In this document: piece after piece, positions 10,384-21,693 of the stretch
Layout of the letters: every line of letters begins with the position of its first letter
How positions within the stretch are numbered: position 1 is the stretch's first letter
NCBI GenBank assembly: GCA_041396585.1
Contig: JAWKYG010000005.1
Span: forward strand, 124,001 to 188,000
Direction of reading: 5' to 3'
Length of the DNA: 64,000 nt
From: JAUIAI01 sp041396585
GTDB taxonomy: Bacteria > Pseudomonadota > Gammaproteobacteria > Burkholderiales > Burkholderiaceae_E
Notes under the pieces: model-generated
What the model saw: only the letters and a program-made list of their open reading frames with translations
Database searches by the model: none
Told to the model about the DNA's origin: nothing
Made by a program: the position numbers and the translations under genes

Positions 10384-11310
10384 ATGCTGCGTCAGCGCAC
10401 GATCAAATCCGTGATCCGCACCCAGGGGGTGGGCCTGCACTCGGGGCAGCGGGTCGATCTGACCTTGCATCCGGCGCCCGCCGATACCGGTATCGTGTTT
10501 CGCCGCACCGACCTCGATCCCGCGGTCGAGATCCGCGCGAGCGCCGATGCGGTCAACGAGACCACGATGGCCTCCACGCTCACCCGCGGCGATGGTGCCG
10601 ATCGTGTCCGGGTGCAGACGGTCGAGCATCTGATGTCGGCCTTGGCCGGCCTCGGTGTGGACAATGTCGTTGTCGAGGTCACCGCGTCCGAGATTCCCAT
10701 TCTCGATGGCTCGGCGGCGTCCTTCGTCTTTCTGATCCAGTCGGCCGGCGTGGTCGAGCAGGCACCGTGCAAGCGCTTCATCCGCGTGCTGGAAAGGGTC
10801 CAGGTCACCGAGGGCGACAAATGGGCCCGGCTCGATCCTCATTTCGGCTTTCGGATGTCCTTTGCCATCCAGTTCGGTCACCCGGCGATCGATTCCACCA
10901 GTCAGAAGGTCGAGGTGGATTTCGGCAGTCAGAGCTATGTCAGCGAAGTCTCGCGCGCGCGCACCTTCGGCTTCATCAACGAGGTGGAGTTCCTGCGCGA
11001 CCGCGGCCTGGCCAAGGGGGGCAGCCTGGGCAATGCGATCGTGATGGACGAAACGCGCGTGCTGAACGACGAAGGCCTGCGTTCCGGGAATGAGTTCGCG
11101 ATGCACAAGATCCTCGATGCGATCGGTGATCTGTATGTCATCGGAGCGCCGTTGCTGGCCTCTTATTCCGCACACAAGTCGGGGCATGCGTTGAACAACC
11201 AGCTGATTCGCGCATTGTTGGCCAAGCCCTCGGCCTGGGAATGGGCCACCTTCCGTCAGCGTCGTGAGTCGCCCCGGATGTTCGAGGCCGACTGGCGAAC
11301 CGCCGCCTGA
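10384..11310 (+). CDS. lpxC: UDP-3-O-acyl-N-acetylglucosamine deacetylase LpxC
   Basis: Zinc deacetylase for the committed step of lipid A synthesis, confirming a Gram-negative host; 308 residues, close to the usual 305. Zinc ligands are visible: His82 in VEHLMSAL, and His241 and Asp245 in HKILDAIGD. The catalytic His268 sits in HKSGHALNNQ. The N-terminal QRTIKSVIRTQGVGLHSG block fixes the start at 10384. It follows the peroxiredoxin with a 77-base gap, whereas in many gammaproteobacteria lpxC directly follows ftsZ. Confidence 0.97.
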   Translation: MLRQRTIKSVIRTQGVGLHSGQRVDLTLHPAPADTGIVFRRTDLDPAVEIRASADAVNETTMASTLTRGDGADRVRVQTVEHLMSALAGLGVDNVVVEVTASEIPILDGSAASFVFLIQSAGVVEQAPCKRFIRVLERVQVTEGDKWARLDPHFGFRMSFAIQFGHPAIDSTSQKVEVDFGSQSYVSEVSRARTFGFINEVEFLRDRGLAKGGSLGNAIVMDETRVLNDEGLRSGNEFAMHKILDAIGDLYVIGAPLLASYSAHKSGHALNNQLIRALLAKPSAWEWATFRQRRESPRMFEADWRTAA

Positions 11311-11356
11311 ACCACCCGGCCGGCACTGACCCGTTCAACCCGCGTATGATCGCCGC

Positions 11357-11539
11357 ATGATCATCTTGCTGCGCCTGGTGTTCGGAGTGGGCCTCGGGGT
11401 CTCGCTCTATTACACGGTCATCTACCTGATCGGCGGCCAGCGCCGCTATCTGGTGCGCGCGCTGCGCACGCTGCTGGTCACCGTGGTGCTGGCATTGATC
11501 TTCTTCGCCGGCGTCGCCATCGAACACCTGATGAACTGA
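11357..11539 (+). CDS. Small two-helix membrane protein, unknown function
   Basis: A 60-residue protein with two hydrophobic helices (about residues 2-24 and 38-56) separated by a short basic loop GGQRRYLVRALR. This predicts a hairpin with the loop in the cytoplasm. The family is not recognised. It begins 46 bases after lpxC on the same strand and could be co-transcribed with it. There is no strong ribosome binding site. The case for a real gene rests on length, hydropathy and strand, so confidence is moderate. Confidence 0.6.
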   Translation: MIILLRLVFGVGLGVSLYYTVIYLIGGQRRYLVRALRTLLVTVVLALIFFAGVAIEHLMN

Positions 11540-11601
11540 GCGCGGCGCCTCGTGGGCGTCGGTTTCATGATTCGCCAGCGCCAGGCAAGGTGCGCTGCAG
11601 A

Positions 11602-11630
11602 TTGCGCCGGCGCGCGTGATTGGCTAGTCT
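11602..11630 (+). promoter_or_regulatory. Candidate promoter of maeB
   Basis: TTGCGC (11602-11607) and TAGTCT (11625-11630) are separated by 17 bases, about 43 bases before the maeB ATG. The -10 match is only partial. A perfect 5-base-pair hairpin (CCGCC 11638-11642 with GGCGG 11648-11652) follows in the leader, just ahead of the AAGGAG ribosome binding site at 11660-11665. Confidence 0.3.
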
Positions 11631-11672
11631 GAGTCAGCCGCCGGTTTGGCGGTCATCCCAAGGAGACCGTCC

Positions 11673-13910
11673 ATGGCCCAGACGCCGCGCGAGGCCGCAC
11701 TCGATTACCACCGCTTTCCCACGCCGGGCAAGATTGCCGTGGTGCCCACGAAGTCGATGGCCACCCAGCGCGATCTGTCGCTCGCCTACTCACCGGGCGT
11801 GGCCGAGGCCTGCATGGCGATTCATGCCGATCCCGCGCAGGCATCATCGCTGACCGCACGGGGCAATCTGGTGGCGGTCATCACCAACGGCACCGCGGTG
11901 CTCGGCCTGGGCAACATCGGGCCGCTGGCGGGTAAGCCTGTCATGGAAGGCAAGGGCTGCCTGTTCAAGAAGTTTGCCGGGATCGACGTCTTCGACATCG
12001 AGCTGGCCGAGACCGATCCCGATGCCCTGGTCGACACGATCGCGCGGCTCGAACCGACCTTCGGCGGCATCAATCTCGAGGACATCAAGGCGCCCGAGTG
12101 CTTCATCATCGAGCGCCGCTTGCGCGAGCGCATGAAAATCCCCGTGTTCCATGATGATCAACACGGCACGGCGATCGTGGCGGCCGCCGCTTTGCTGAAT
12201 GCGCTGACGCTGGTGGGCAAACAACCGGCCGATGTGCGTCTGGTCTGCTCGGGGGCAGGGGCCGCGGCCATCGCGTGCCTGGATCTGATGGTCAGTCTCG
12301 GGCTGGCGCGCGAGCACATCCTGGTGTGCGACAGCCGTGGCGTCATCCATGCGGGCCGCACAGGTCTCGATGAGTTCAAGAGCCGCTACGTGGCGGATAC
12401 CGGGGCGCGCACCCTGGCCGATGCAGTGCGCGACGCCGATGTCTTTCTCGGCCTGTCGCAGGCCGGTGTGCTCACCGGCGAGATGGTCAAGACCATGGCG
12501 CAAGACCCCGTTATCCTGGCCATGGCCAATCCCGATCCGGAGATCCGACCCGAAGACGCGCTGGCGGCGCGCCCGGATGCGATCCTCGGTACCGGCCGCT
12601 CCGACTATCCGAACCAGGTCAACAACGTTCTGTGTTTCCCGTTCGTGTTTCGCGGTGCGCTCGATGTCGGCGCCACCACGATCAACGAGGCGATGAAGCT
12701 GGCCGCGGTCAAGTCGCTGGCCGCACTTGCGCGCAAGGAGATTCCGGATGTGGTCGCGGATGCCTACGGCACACCGGGCCTGCGATTCGGTCGCGAATAC
12801 CTGATTCCGAAGCCGTTTGACCCGCGGCTCATCGATCAGGTCGCGCCGGCGGTCGCGCAGGCCGCGATGGACAGCGGCGTGGCGACGCGGCCGATTGCCG
12901 ACATGCGCGCCTATCGGCAGCAGCTTCGGCATTTCGTCTACAAATCGGCCGATGTCATGTCGCCGGTCTACTCGGCGGCCAAGGCGCTCGGTGACGAGCG
13001 CGCGATGCGCGTCGCCTTTGCCGAGGGCGAGGATGAACGGGTGCTGCGCGCGGTGCGCATCGTTGTCGACGAAGGGCTGGCCCGCCCGGTGCTGGTCGGC
13101 CGTGCCCGGCAGATCGCCGAAACAATCGATGCCGCCGGGCTCGATCTGCGCGCGGGCGAGCACTTCGATCTTCTTGAACTCGCCGACGGGCCGCTGCCAG
13201 CCGGTATCGGTCTGGCCGATCTCGACGCGCCCGCGCTGGCGCGCCTGGCCACCGAACGCGCCGCGGTGCTGTTGCGCACACAGCAGGTCGAGGCGGCCTT
13301 GTGCGGCACGGTTGGCCGCTTTGCAGATCATCTCGAGGCGGTGCGTCGCGTGATCGGGCCGCGCAAACCCAATGGTGTCCTGGCATCCATGCAGATGCTG
13401 ATCCTGCCGGATCGTCAGCTATTCATCTGCGACACGCAGATCAATCACGATCCGGATGCGCAGACTGTTGCCGAGATCGCATTGCTCGCCGCGGAGGCCG
13501 TGCGCGGCTTCGGCAAGGTGCCCAGGGCGGCGCTGCTGTCGCACTCGCACCTTGGCTCGAGTGATGCCGGGTCGGCCCGCAAGATGCGCGCCGCGCTGGA
13601 TCTGATTCGCGCGGCTGATCCCGATCTGGAAGTGGCCGGCGAGGTGCGCGCCGACACAGCCTTGTCACGCAAGCTTCAGCAGCGCGAGGACGAGGGCTTC
13701 GGGCTGACCGACGAGGCCAACCTGCTGATCATGCCCAACATCGATGCCGCCAACATCGCCTACAACCTGCTGCGCATGGTGGCCGGCAACGGCCTGACCG
13801 TGGGCGGCGTGTTGCTTGGCGCCGCACGGCCGATTCACATCATGACGCCATCATCGACCGTGCGCCGGATCGTCAACATGACCGCGGTGGCGGTGGCCTC
13901 TGCGGTCTGA
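11673..13910 (+). CDS. maeB: NADP-type malic enzyme MaeB with C-terminal phosphotransacetylase-like domain
   Basis: Oxidative decarboxylation of malate to pyruvate, a supply of pyruvate and NADPH. The 745-residue length fits the bacterial two-domain type. The N-terminal malic domain (about residues 1-160) holds DLSLAYSPGVAEAC and the metal-binding FHDDQHGTAIV. The NAD(P)-binding domain follows, with CSGAGAAAIACLD. The C-terminal part from about residue 430 is a phosphotransacetylase-like domain (AFAEGEDERVLRA, SHSHLGSSDAGSARKMR), usually regulatory (acetyl-CoA sensing) and not catalytic. AAGGAG at 11660-11665 supports the ATG at 11673. The stop lies 8 bases from the convergent cytochrome gene. 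Confidence 0.95.
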   Translation: MAQTPREAALDYHRFPTPGKIAVVPTKSMATQRDLSLAYSPGVAEACMAIHADPAQASSLTARGNLVAVITNGTAVLGLGNIGPLAGKPVMEGKGCLFKKFAGIDVFDIELAETDPDALVDTIARLEPTFGGINLEDIKAPECFIIERRLRERMKIPVFHDDQHGTAIVAAAALLNALTLVGKQPADVRLVCSGAGAAAIACLDLMVSLGLAREHILVCDSRGVIHAGRTGLDEFKSRYVADTGARTLADAVRDADVFLGLSQAGVLTGEMVKTMAQDPVILAMANPDPEIRPEDALAARPDAILGTGRSDYPNQVNNVLCFPFVFRGALDVGATTINEAMKLAAVKSLAALARKEIPDVVADAYGTPGLRFGREYLIPKPFDPRLIDQVAPAVAQAAMDSGVATRPIADMRAYRQQLRHFVYKSADVMSPVYSAAKALGDERAMRVAFAEGEDERVLRAVRIVVDEGLARPVLVGRARQIAETIDAAGLDLRAGEHFDLLELADGPLPAGIGLADLDAPALARLATERAAVLLRTQQVEAALCGTVGRFADHLEAVRRVIGPRKPNGVLASMQMLILPDRQLFICDTQINHDPDAQTVAEIALLAAEAVRGFGKVPRAALLSHSHLGSSDAGSARKMRAALDLIRAADPDLEVAGEVRADTALSRKLQQREDEGFGLTDEANLLIMPNIDAANIAYNLLRMVAGNGLTVGGVLLGAARPIHIMTPSSTVRRIVNMTAVAVASAV

Positions 13911-13918
13911 GCAGCAAT

Positions 13919-14764
13919 TTACTTCGCGGGCAGTGACTGCAGATGTGCGAGCAGATCCGCCTGCTGCTGAACCGTGAGGCGCTCGCGCATGGGAGGCATC
14001 ACCCAGTGGTGGTGGTGACGGCGAGCCGCCGCTGCCGAAGACTGCCCGGGGCCACTCTCGCCCGGTTGGCCATTGCGTAGCTTGTGCAGAGCCTCCCAGG
14101 GATTGTCCCGGGCGAGCGTGCCCACGAACTCTGGCTTGTCGCCACCGGCATTGAAATCGATCTCGCGCCCGTCGTTGCCGTGGCAGGCCGAACACTGCGC
14201 CTCGAACGTCTGCCGGCCATTGTGCGCATTGCCCATGGCGGCGCGGTCCGCGCCGATCGAGGTACTCATGTCGATCTGGCCCTCGCTGACGAAGCGGGCG
14301 ATCTGGCCCAGGGCCTCGGCGGGTAGCAGTTCGCCATATCGATGGGTCTGGTCGGTGAGGGTCTTCTCGATCTCGCCGGCAGTCTTGCCCGCCGCCGCGC
14401 GAATGCCGATGATGCCGGTGGCGTGCGAGCCGGCCTTGTAGGCGCCGTCGCGGCCGAGGTAATCCCAGCCGTGGCACTCCTTGCAGCGCCAGGTGCCGGA
14501 GCCCTTGGCCTTGCCGATCGCGGGATAGGACGGGTGGGTTTGCTTGGGCTCGGCCAGACCGTATTCGGCCCACCACTTGTCATAGCCACGACCGCCCCGT
14601 GCGATCGGGTCAACCGACACCGCCTGTCCGCCCATGCGTTGCCCGCCGCCCATGTGCTGCCCGCTGCCCATGTGATTGCGGGCACCGGCATCCCAACTGC
14701 TCCAGCAGCCGGCGAGAGCCAGCGTCATCATGGCCACGCCGGCCATGCCTGCTTTGGTCTTCAT
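13919..14764 (-). CDS. Di-heme cytochrome c lipoprotein
   Basis: Exported protein of 281 residues. The N terminus is a lipoprotein signal ending LALAGC, with the lipidated Cys at residue 20. A Gly/His/Met-rich spacer (HMGSGQHMGGGQRMGG) of unknown role follows. Two CxxCH heme-attachment motifs are present, CKECH (94-98) and CSACH (191-195), each in a cytochrome c-like context. An HHHHW stretch and WVMPPMRERL near the C terminus supply a probable axial Met. A purine-rich AGGAGG just upstream supports the ATG at 14764; longer upstream starts lack it. It probably moves electrons in the periplasm, but the partner enzyme is not in this window. Confidence 0.85.
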   Translation of the reverse strand: MKTKAGMAGVAMMTLALAGCWSSWDAGARNHMGSGQHMGGGQRMGGQAVSVDPIARGGRGYDKWWAEYGLAEPKQTHPSYPAIGKAKGSGTWRCKECHGWDYLGRDGAYKAGSHATGIIGIRAAAGKTAGEIEKTLTDQTHRYGELLPAEALGQIARFVSEGQIDMSTSIGADRAAMGNAHNGRQTFEAQCSACHGNDGREIDFNAGGDKPEFVGTLARDNPWEALHKLRNGQPGESGPGQSSAAAARRHHHHWVMPPMRERLTVQQQADLLAHLQSLPAK

Positions 14765-14859
14765 GTTCCTGCCCTCCTTGTCGTGCATGCCACACGATGC
14801 AAGCCGAGCGGGCATGCCGGACCATGGTCGCGCCACAAGCTCGGTGGGTCAAGAACAAA

Positions 14860-15510
14860 TCAGTCGAGCTGATCGATCTCCGGCAATGCATCGGGTTCGC
14901 GGCGGGCCGCATCCATCCACGCCGCCACGGCGGGGGTGGCCATCACCTGATCCATGTACGCCCGCACGCCAGCGGATACGGGGATCCGGTAGCTGTGCAG
15001 GCGCATCACCACGGGCGAATACATCGCGTCGACGATGCCGAATCGGCCGAGCAGATAGGGCCCGCGTGCCGCCCCGAAGATTTCTCCGATGCGTTCCAGC
15101 TCCTCGCTCAGCTCGGCAGGCAAAGCTGAAAGCGAGCGATCGCGACGGATATTCATCGGCAGATTCTCGCGAATCGCAAAGAAGCCGCTGTGCATCTCGG
15201 CGCTGAGGCTGCGCGCGAGCGCCCGCGTCCGCGCCTCGGCCGGATACATCCCAAGACCGGGGGCTGCTTCGTGCAGCCATTCCATGATGGCCAGCGAATC
15301 CCAGATGGGTTCGCCATCGGTGATCAGGCACGGAACCCGCGCGGCCGGTGAAATGGCCTGTAGCCTTGCCTTGGTATCGGGCCGGCGGAGCATGACGTGA
15401 CGCTCGATAAAGGGCAGTTCGAAGTGGCGCATCAGCACCCAGGGGCGCATGCTCCAGGAGGAGTAGTTCTTGTTTCCGATTACCAGGATCGGACTGGCGG
15501 GATCGTCCAT
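14860..15510 (-). CDS. Glutathione S-transferase family protein
   Basis: Two-domain GST of 216 residues. The thioredoxin-fold N terminus contains GNKNYSSWSMRPWVLM (active-site Ser region), VPCLITDG and the DSLAIMEWL glutathione-binding Ser-Asp/Glu region. An all-alpha domain follows. The NKNYSSWSMRPW signature resembles the zeta-like or YfcF-type GSTs of proteobacteria. The start at 15510 (MDDPASPILVIG) fits the family; an upstream in-frame ATG at 15534 is possible and neither has a clear ribosome binding site. It is divergent from the small exported protein at 15768. Confidence 0.85.
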   Translation of the reverse strand: MDDPASPILVIGNKNYSSWSMRPWVLMRHFELPFIERHVMLRRPDTKARLQAISPAARVPCLITDGEPIWDSLAIMEWLHEAAPGLGMYPAEARTRALARSLSAEMHSGFFAIRENLPMNIRRDRSLSALPAELSEELERIGEIFGAARGPYLLGRFGIVDAMYSPVVMRLHSYRIPVSAGVRAYMDQVMATPAVAAWMDAARREPDALPEIDQLD

Positions 15511-15767
15511 GGGCAATATTCGCTCGCAGCGCAAGGGGCGGTGGCATCGGCCGTCTCAAGAAGAATAAGGCCATTCCTGCTAGCGGTGAGGTGCGCCGTA
15601 CATGCTCGATTGCACACGCTTTGCGTTCTCGCGCGCCGTGTGCCGATATCGTGCGCACGCGCGCTGCGTATAGGCGTTGTCACCGATACCTGGTATTCCC
15701 GGATCGTTCCGTTCACCCTAGCCTTCGGGTGGCTGCATTGGTATTCACATGAACGGGAGGTTTGAAC

Positions 15768-16037
15768 ATGAACATGAAAAAGAGCAGTCTCATCGCGATT
15801 GCCATCGTGGCCGTGTTAGGTTCACTCGATATCAGCCTGGTTCACGCGGCCGAGGGTGAGTATCAGCCGGTTCCGAGCGGTGGCGGTTGGCTCGTTTCGC
15901 GAGACGGTGGCAAGACATTCTCGTCGGGCGGCTTCTACCCCACCCGCGACGCGGCCCAGAAGGCGGCGAACAAAATCAATCGCCAGGCAAAGAAGAGAGC
16001 CAAGAAAGAGGCCCGGCAAGAGAACAAGGGTAAGTAG
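15768..16037 (+). CDS. Small secreted basic protein, unknown function
   Basis: An 89-residue protein with a clear Sec signal peptide: MNMKKSS, then a hydrophobic core, with cleavage probably after SLVHA. The mature part begins with an acidic short segment, then GGWLVSRDGGKTFSSGGFYPTRDAAQKAANKI, and ends in a strongly basic tail (KKRAKKEARQENKGK). GGGAGG at 15755-15760 precedes the ATG at 15768 by 7 bases. The middle region looks like a compact domain pairing a Trp/Phe-containing strand with a helix. No family is recognised. The basic tail could bind nucleic acid or anionic polymers outside the membrane, which is inference only. Confidence 0.72.
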   Translation: MNMKKSSLIAIAIVAVLGSLDISLVHAAEGEYQPVPSGGGWLVSRDGGKTFSSGGFYPTRDAAQKAANKINRQAKKRAKKEARQENKGK

Positions 16038-16055
16038 GCAAGCGTCTACCGGCCT

Positions 16056-16544
16056 TCAACTGCCCAACTGCCGCTTGATCATCCGTTGCAGTGCGCGCCG
16101 CAATCTGCCTTCCGGCAACTCGCTGGCCACTGCCTGTAGCTGCTCCAGCGCGTGTTCGCCGATCTCCTTGCCCGGCCTTGCAGGGGCCGGGGGAGGGGGC
16201 GGCACCGCCTTGACCCGGATCTTGTTCAGCCCCGGCGCGAAGCCGGCGACCGCCGCGATCAGGCTCGGTGCCACCTGCCGGCTCTTGGCGGCCAGGGCCG
16301 AATTCGGCGCGCTCAGCACCAGCGTGTCGTCGTGCACGGCCAGCACACTCAGCCGCATGGCGGGCCAGCGGGCATCGATCTCGCGCTGCATCGCGGCCAG
16401 TCGGTCGGCCTGCGCGCGCAGGCTCTCGAACGTATGGTCCTGCCGGAAGTGATCGAAAAAGCCGGAGAATTGGCTGCCCATCGCCTGAAACCTGCGTGAT
16501 AAACTGGTCGATTGCCCGAGGCCGCGATCCGCGCCGGTCCCCAT
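16056..16544 (-). CDS. dciA: DciA/DUF721 family protein (helicase-loading factor)
   Basis: Up to 162 residues. The DUF721 core (about residues 25-105) includes LRAQADRLAAMQREIDARWPAM and LSVLAVHDDTLVLSAPNSALAAKSRQ, a KH-like fold. Then come a proline run (VPPPPPAPARP) and a short C-terminal helix. In bacteria without DnaC, DciA assists loading of the replicative helicase DnaB, and its location beside secA and lpxC is the usual one in Pseudomonas-type genomes. A shorter start at 16481 (MGSQFSGFF) is possible; neither start has a strong ribosome binding site. It is divergent from secA with a short gap. Confidence 0.82.
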   Translation of the reverse strand: MGTGADRGLGQSTSLSRRFQAMGSQFSGFFDHFRQDHTFESLRAQADRLAAMQREIDARWPAMRLSVLAVHDDTLVLSAPNSALAAKSRQVAPSLIAAVAGFAPGLNKIRVKAVPPPPPAPARPGKEIGEHALEQLQAVASELPEGRLRRALQRMIKRQLGS

Positions 16545-16609
16545 GGGGATCGTAGCGGTTTGCGCATTGCCACGCGGGCCTGCGACTGAGTTAACCGGTC
16601 CGATCCCTC

Positions 16610-19387
<2,778 letters not shown>

Positions 19388-19409
19388 GCCGCCACGCAAG
19401 ACTGCCCGT

Positions 19410-19448
19410 GCGCCCATGAATCGTTCGCCGTCTCGGCATCATGGGCGC
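19410..19448 (+). terminator. Perfect 10-base-pair inverted repeat after secA
   Basis: GCGCCCATGA (19410-19419) pairs perfectly with TCATGGGCGC (19439-19448) across a 19-base loop, beginning 22 bases after the secA stop. No T-run follows. It could act as a transcript end or as an mRNA-stabilising hairpin between secA and argJ. Confidence 0.4.
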
Positions 19449-19540
19449 GCGCCGCGCCGTATCTGCCCCGATCGGCGCGCGCACCGGTTCATCGTCTGCA
19501 CGCCGGGTTCCGGGCGTGCGTGTTCCTGGATGGCAAGACC

Positions 19541-20764
19541 ATGCCCGTCAATCTGACTGCACCCGATGCGGCCTCGCTGGCCGCGGTTCCCGGTGTCGAA
19601 CTCGGCACCGCCCGTGCCGGTATCCGCAAGCCGGGGCGTCGCGACATGCTGGTGGTGCGCTTCGCACCGGGCAGCATGCTCGCCGGTGTCTACACTCGCA
19701 ACCGCTTTTGCGCGGCGCCGGTACACGTGTGTCGTGAGCACGAGGCTGCGTCCGAGGGGAGGATTCGGGCGATCGTGATCAACACGGGCAACGCCAACGC
19801 GGGCACAGGCGCGCGCGGCATGGCCGACGCCCGCGCCACCTGCGCCGCGCTGGCCGAAAAGCTCGGCTGCGCGCCTCACGAAGTCATGCCGATGTCGACC
19901 GGCGTCATCCTGGAGCCCCTGCCCATGGACCGGCTGCTGGCCGACTTGGCCGGCCATCGATGATCTCGCCGCCGCCCACTGGGCCGAGGCGGCCGAGGCC
20001 ATCATGACCACCGACACCGTGCCCAAGGCCGCATCGCGCCAGGTGGTGGTCGATGGGCACACGGTCACGCTGACCGGCATCAGCAAGGGGGCGGGAATGA
20101 TCCGGCCCAACATGGGCACGATGCTCGGCATGATCGCCTGCGATGCCGGCATTGCCCGGCCGGTGCTCGCGCGCTGGGCGCGAGGCCGCCGATGCGAGCT
20201 TCAACCGCATCACGGTCGATGGCGACATCCACCAACGACACCTTCCTGCTGGCCGCCACGGGTGCCAGCCCGGTGCGCATCGATGATGCGCAGGCGGTGT
20301 CCGCGCAGCCGCTGCGGCAGGCGATCATCGAGCTGGCCCAGTGGCTGGCGCAGGCGATCGTGCGCGACGGCGAGGGGGCCACCAAGTTCGTGACCATCAC
20401 CGTGCAGGATGCCGGCAATGATGCCGAGGCCGCCAGGGTGGCCTATGCGATCGCGCATTCGCCGCTGGTCAAGACCGCATTCTTCGCCTCGGATCCGAAT
20501 CTGGGTCGCTTGCTCGCCGCCATCGGCTATGCCGGCATCGACGATCTCGATGTCGCCGGTGTCGATCTGTTGCTCGACGATGTGCTGGTGGCCAGCGCCG
20601 GTGGGCGCGATGCGCGCTACCAGGAGGCCGATGGCCAGCGTGTGATGGCCAACGCCGAATTCTCGATCACGGTCCGGCTCGGGCGCGGCAAGGCGCACAC
20701 CACAGTCTGGACCTGCGATCTCTCGCACGACTATGTTTCGATCAACGCCGACTACCGTTCCTGA
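19541..20764 (+). pseudogene. argJ: argJ, bifunctional ornithine acetyltransferase/N-acetylglutamate synthase, with three apparent frameshifts
   Basis: Arginine biosynthesis enzyme that recycles the acetyl group. Conserved blocks lie in successive frames: MPVNLTAPDAASL to MSTGVILEPLP (19541 to about 19955), AIDDLAAAHW to KGAGMIRPNMGTML (about 19953-20170), a short REAADASFNRITVDGD piece (about 20179-20226), then STNDTFLLAATG to SINADYRS (20228-20764). The autocleavage Thr region (NMGTML) and the substrate-binding DxSTND block survive. Each shift is +1 (one base inserted or two lost), so together they return to the starting frame. There is no internal nonsense mutation apart from those created by the shifts. 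This is either clustered sequence error or very recent decay. The stop overlaps the next gene by one base. Confidence 0.88.
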
Positions 20765-21666
20765 TGTCTGACTCCCACCCTGCCGCGACCCCGGTCGATA
20801 GCGGCGCGCTCCTGCAACGCCTCGATCGCTTCCTGTCCCATCTCGAAACCCTGCTGCCGCGGCCGGAGCCGCCGGAATGGGAAAGCGCGGTGGCGTTTCG
20901 CTGGCGCCGCCGCCAGACCGGCTTCGGATCACACGGCTGGCTGCAGCCGGTGCGCAGCCTGGCCCGGATCCAGCTCGACGATCTGAAGAACATCGATGAG
21001 CAGAAGTCGATCATCGAGCGCAACACGCGCCAGTTCGTGCGCGGTCTGCCGGCCAACAACGTGCTGCTCACCGGCTCGCGCGGCACCGGCAAATCGTCGC
21101 TGATCAAGGCCTGCCTGAATGCGCACTGCGCAGAGGGGCTGAGACTGATCGAGGTCGACAAGGAAGACCTGGTGGATCTGTCCGAGATCGTCGAACTGGT
21201 GGCTGGCCGCCCCGAGCGGTTCATCATCTTCAGCGATGATCTGTCGTTCGAGGAGGGCGAGGCCGGCTACAAGGCGCTCAAGAGTGTGCTCGACGGCTCG
21301 GTGGCGGCGCAGTCCGATAACGTGCTGATCTATGCCACCTCGAACCGGCGTCACCTGATGCCGGAGTACATGAGCGAGAACCTCACCGCCAAGCATCAGG
21401 CCGACGGTGAGATCCATCCCGGCGAGACGGTCGAGGAGAAGATCTCGCTGTCCGAGCGCTTTGGCTTATGGGTGGCTTTCTATCCGTTCCGCCAGGACGA
21501 CTACCTGACCGTGGTCGGCCACTGGCTGCGCCATTTCGGTTGCGACGATGCGGCCGTGGCCGAGGCCCGCGGCGATGCGCTGCGCTTTGCGCTCGAGCGC
21601 GGTTCGCGCTCCGGGCGCGTGGCCTGGCAATTCGCGCGCGACTGGTCGGGTCAGCGCGCTTTGTGA
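20764..21666 (+). CDS. DUF815 family AAA-type ATPase
   Basis: A 300-residue P-loop protein with Walker A GSRGTGKSS (about residues 104-112) and a Walker B-like FIIFSDDLSF near residue 160. A sensor-like LIYATSNRRHLMPEYMSEN block follows, and an RFGLWVAFYPF segment that is highly conserved in DUF815. This family is widespread in proteobacteria and often sits near argJ, but its client is not known. The start overlaps the argJ stop by one base, so the two are probably co-translated, and argJ frameshifts would matter for its expression. Confidence 0.9.
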   Translation: MSDSHPAATPVDSGALLQRLDRFLSHLETLLPRPEPPEWESAVAFRWRRRQTGFGSHGWLQPVRSLARIQLDDLKNIDEQKSIIERNTRQFVRGLPANNVLLTGSRGTGKSSLIKACLNAHCAEGLRLIEVDKEDLVDLSEIVELVAGRPERFIIFSDDLSFEEGEAGYKALKSVLDGSVAAQSDNVLIYATSNRRHLMPEYMSENLTAKHQADGEIHPGETVEEKISLSERFGLWVAFYPFRQDDYLTVVGHWLRHFGCDDAAVAEARGDALRFALERGSRSGRVAWQFARDWSGQRAL

Positions 21667-21693
21667 TCCGCGCACGGGGGCGCGCGTCTGGAC

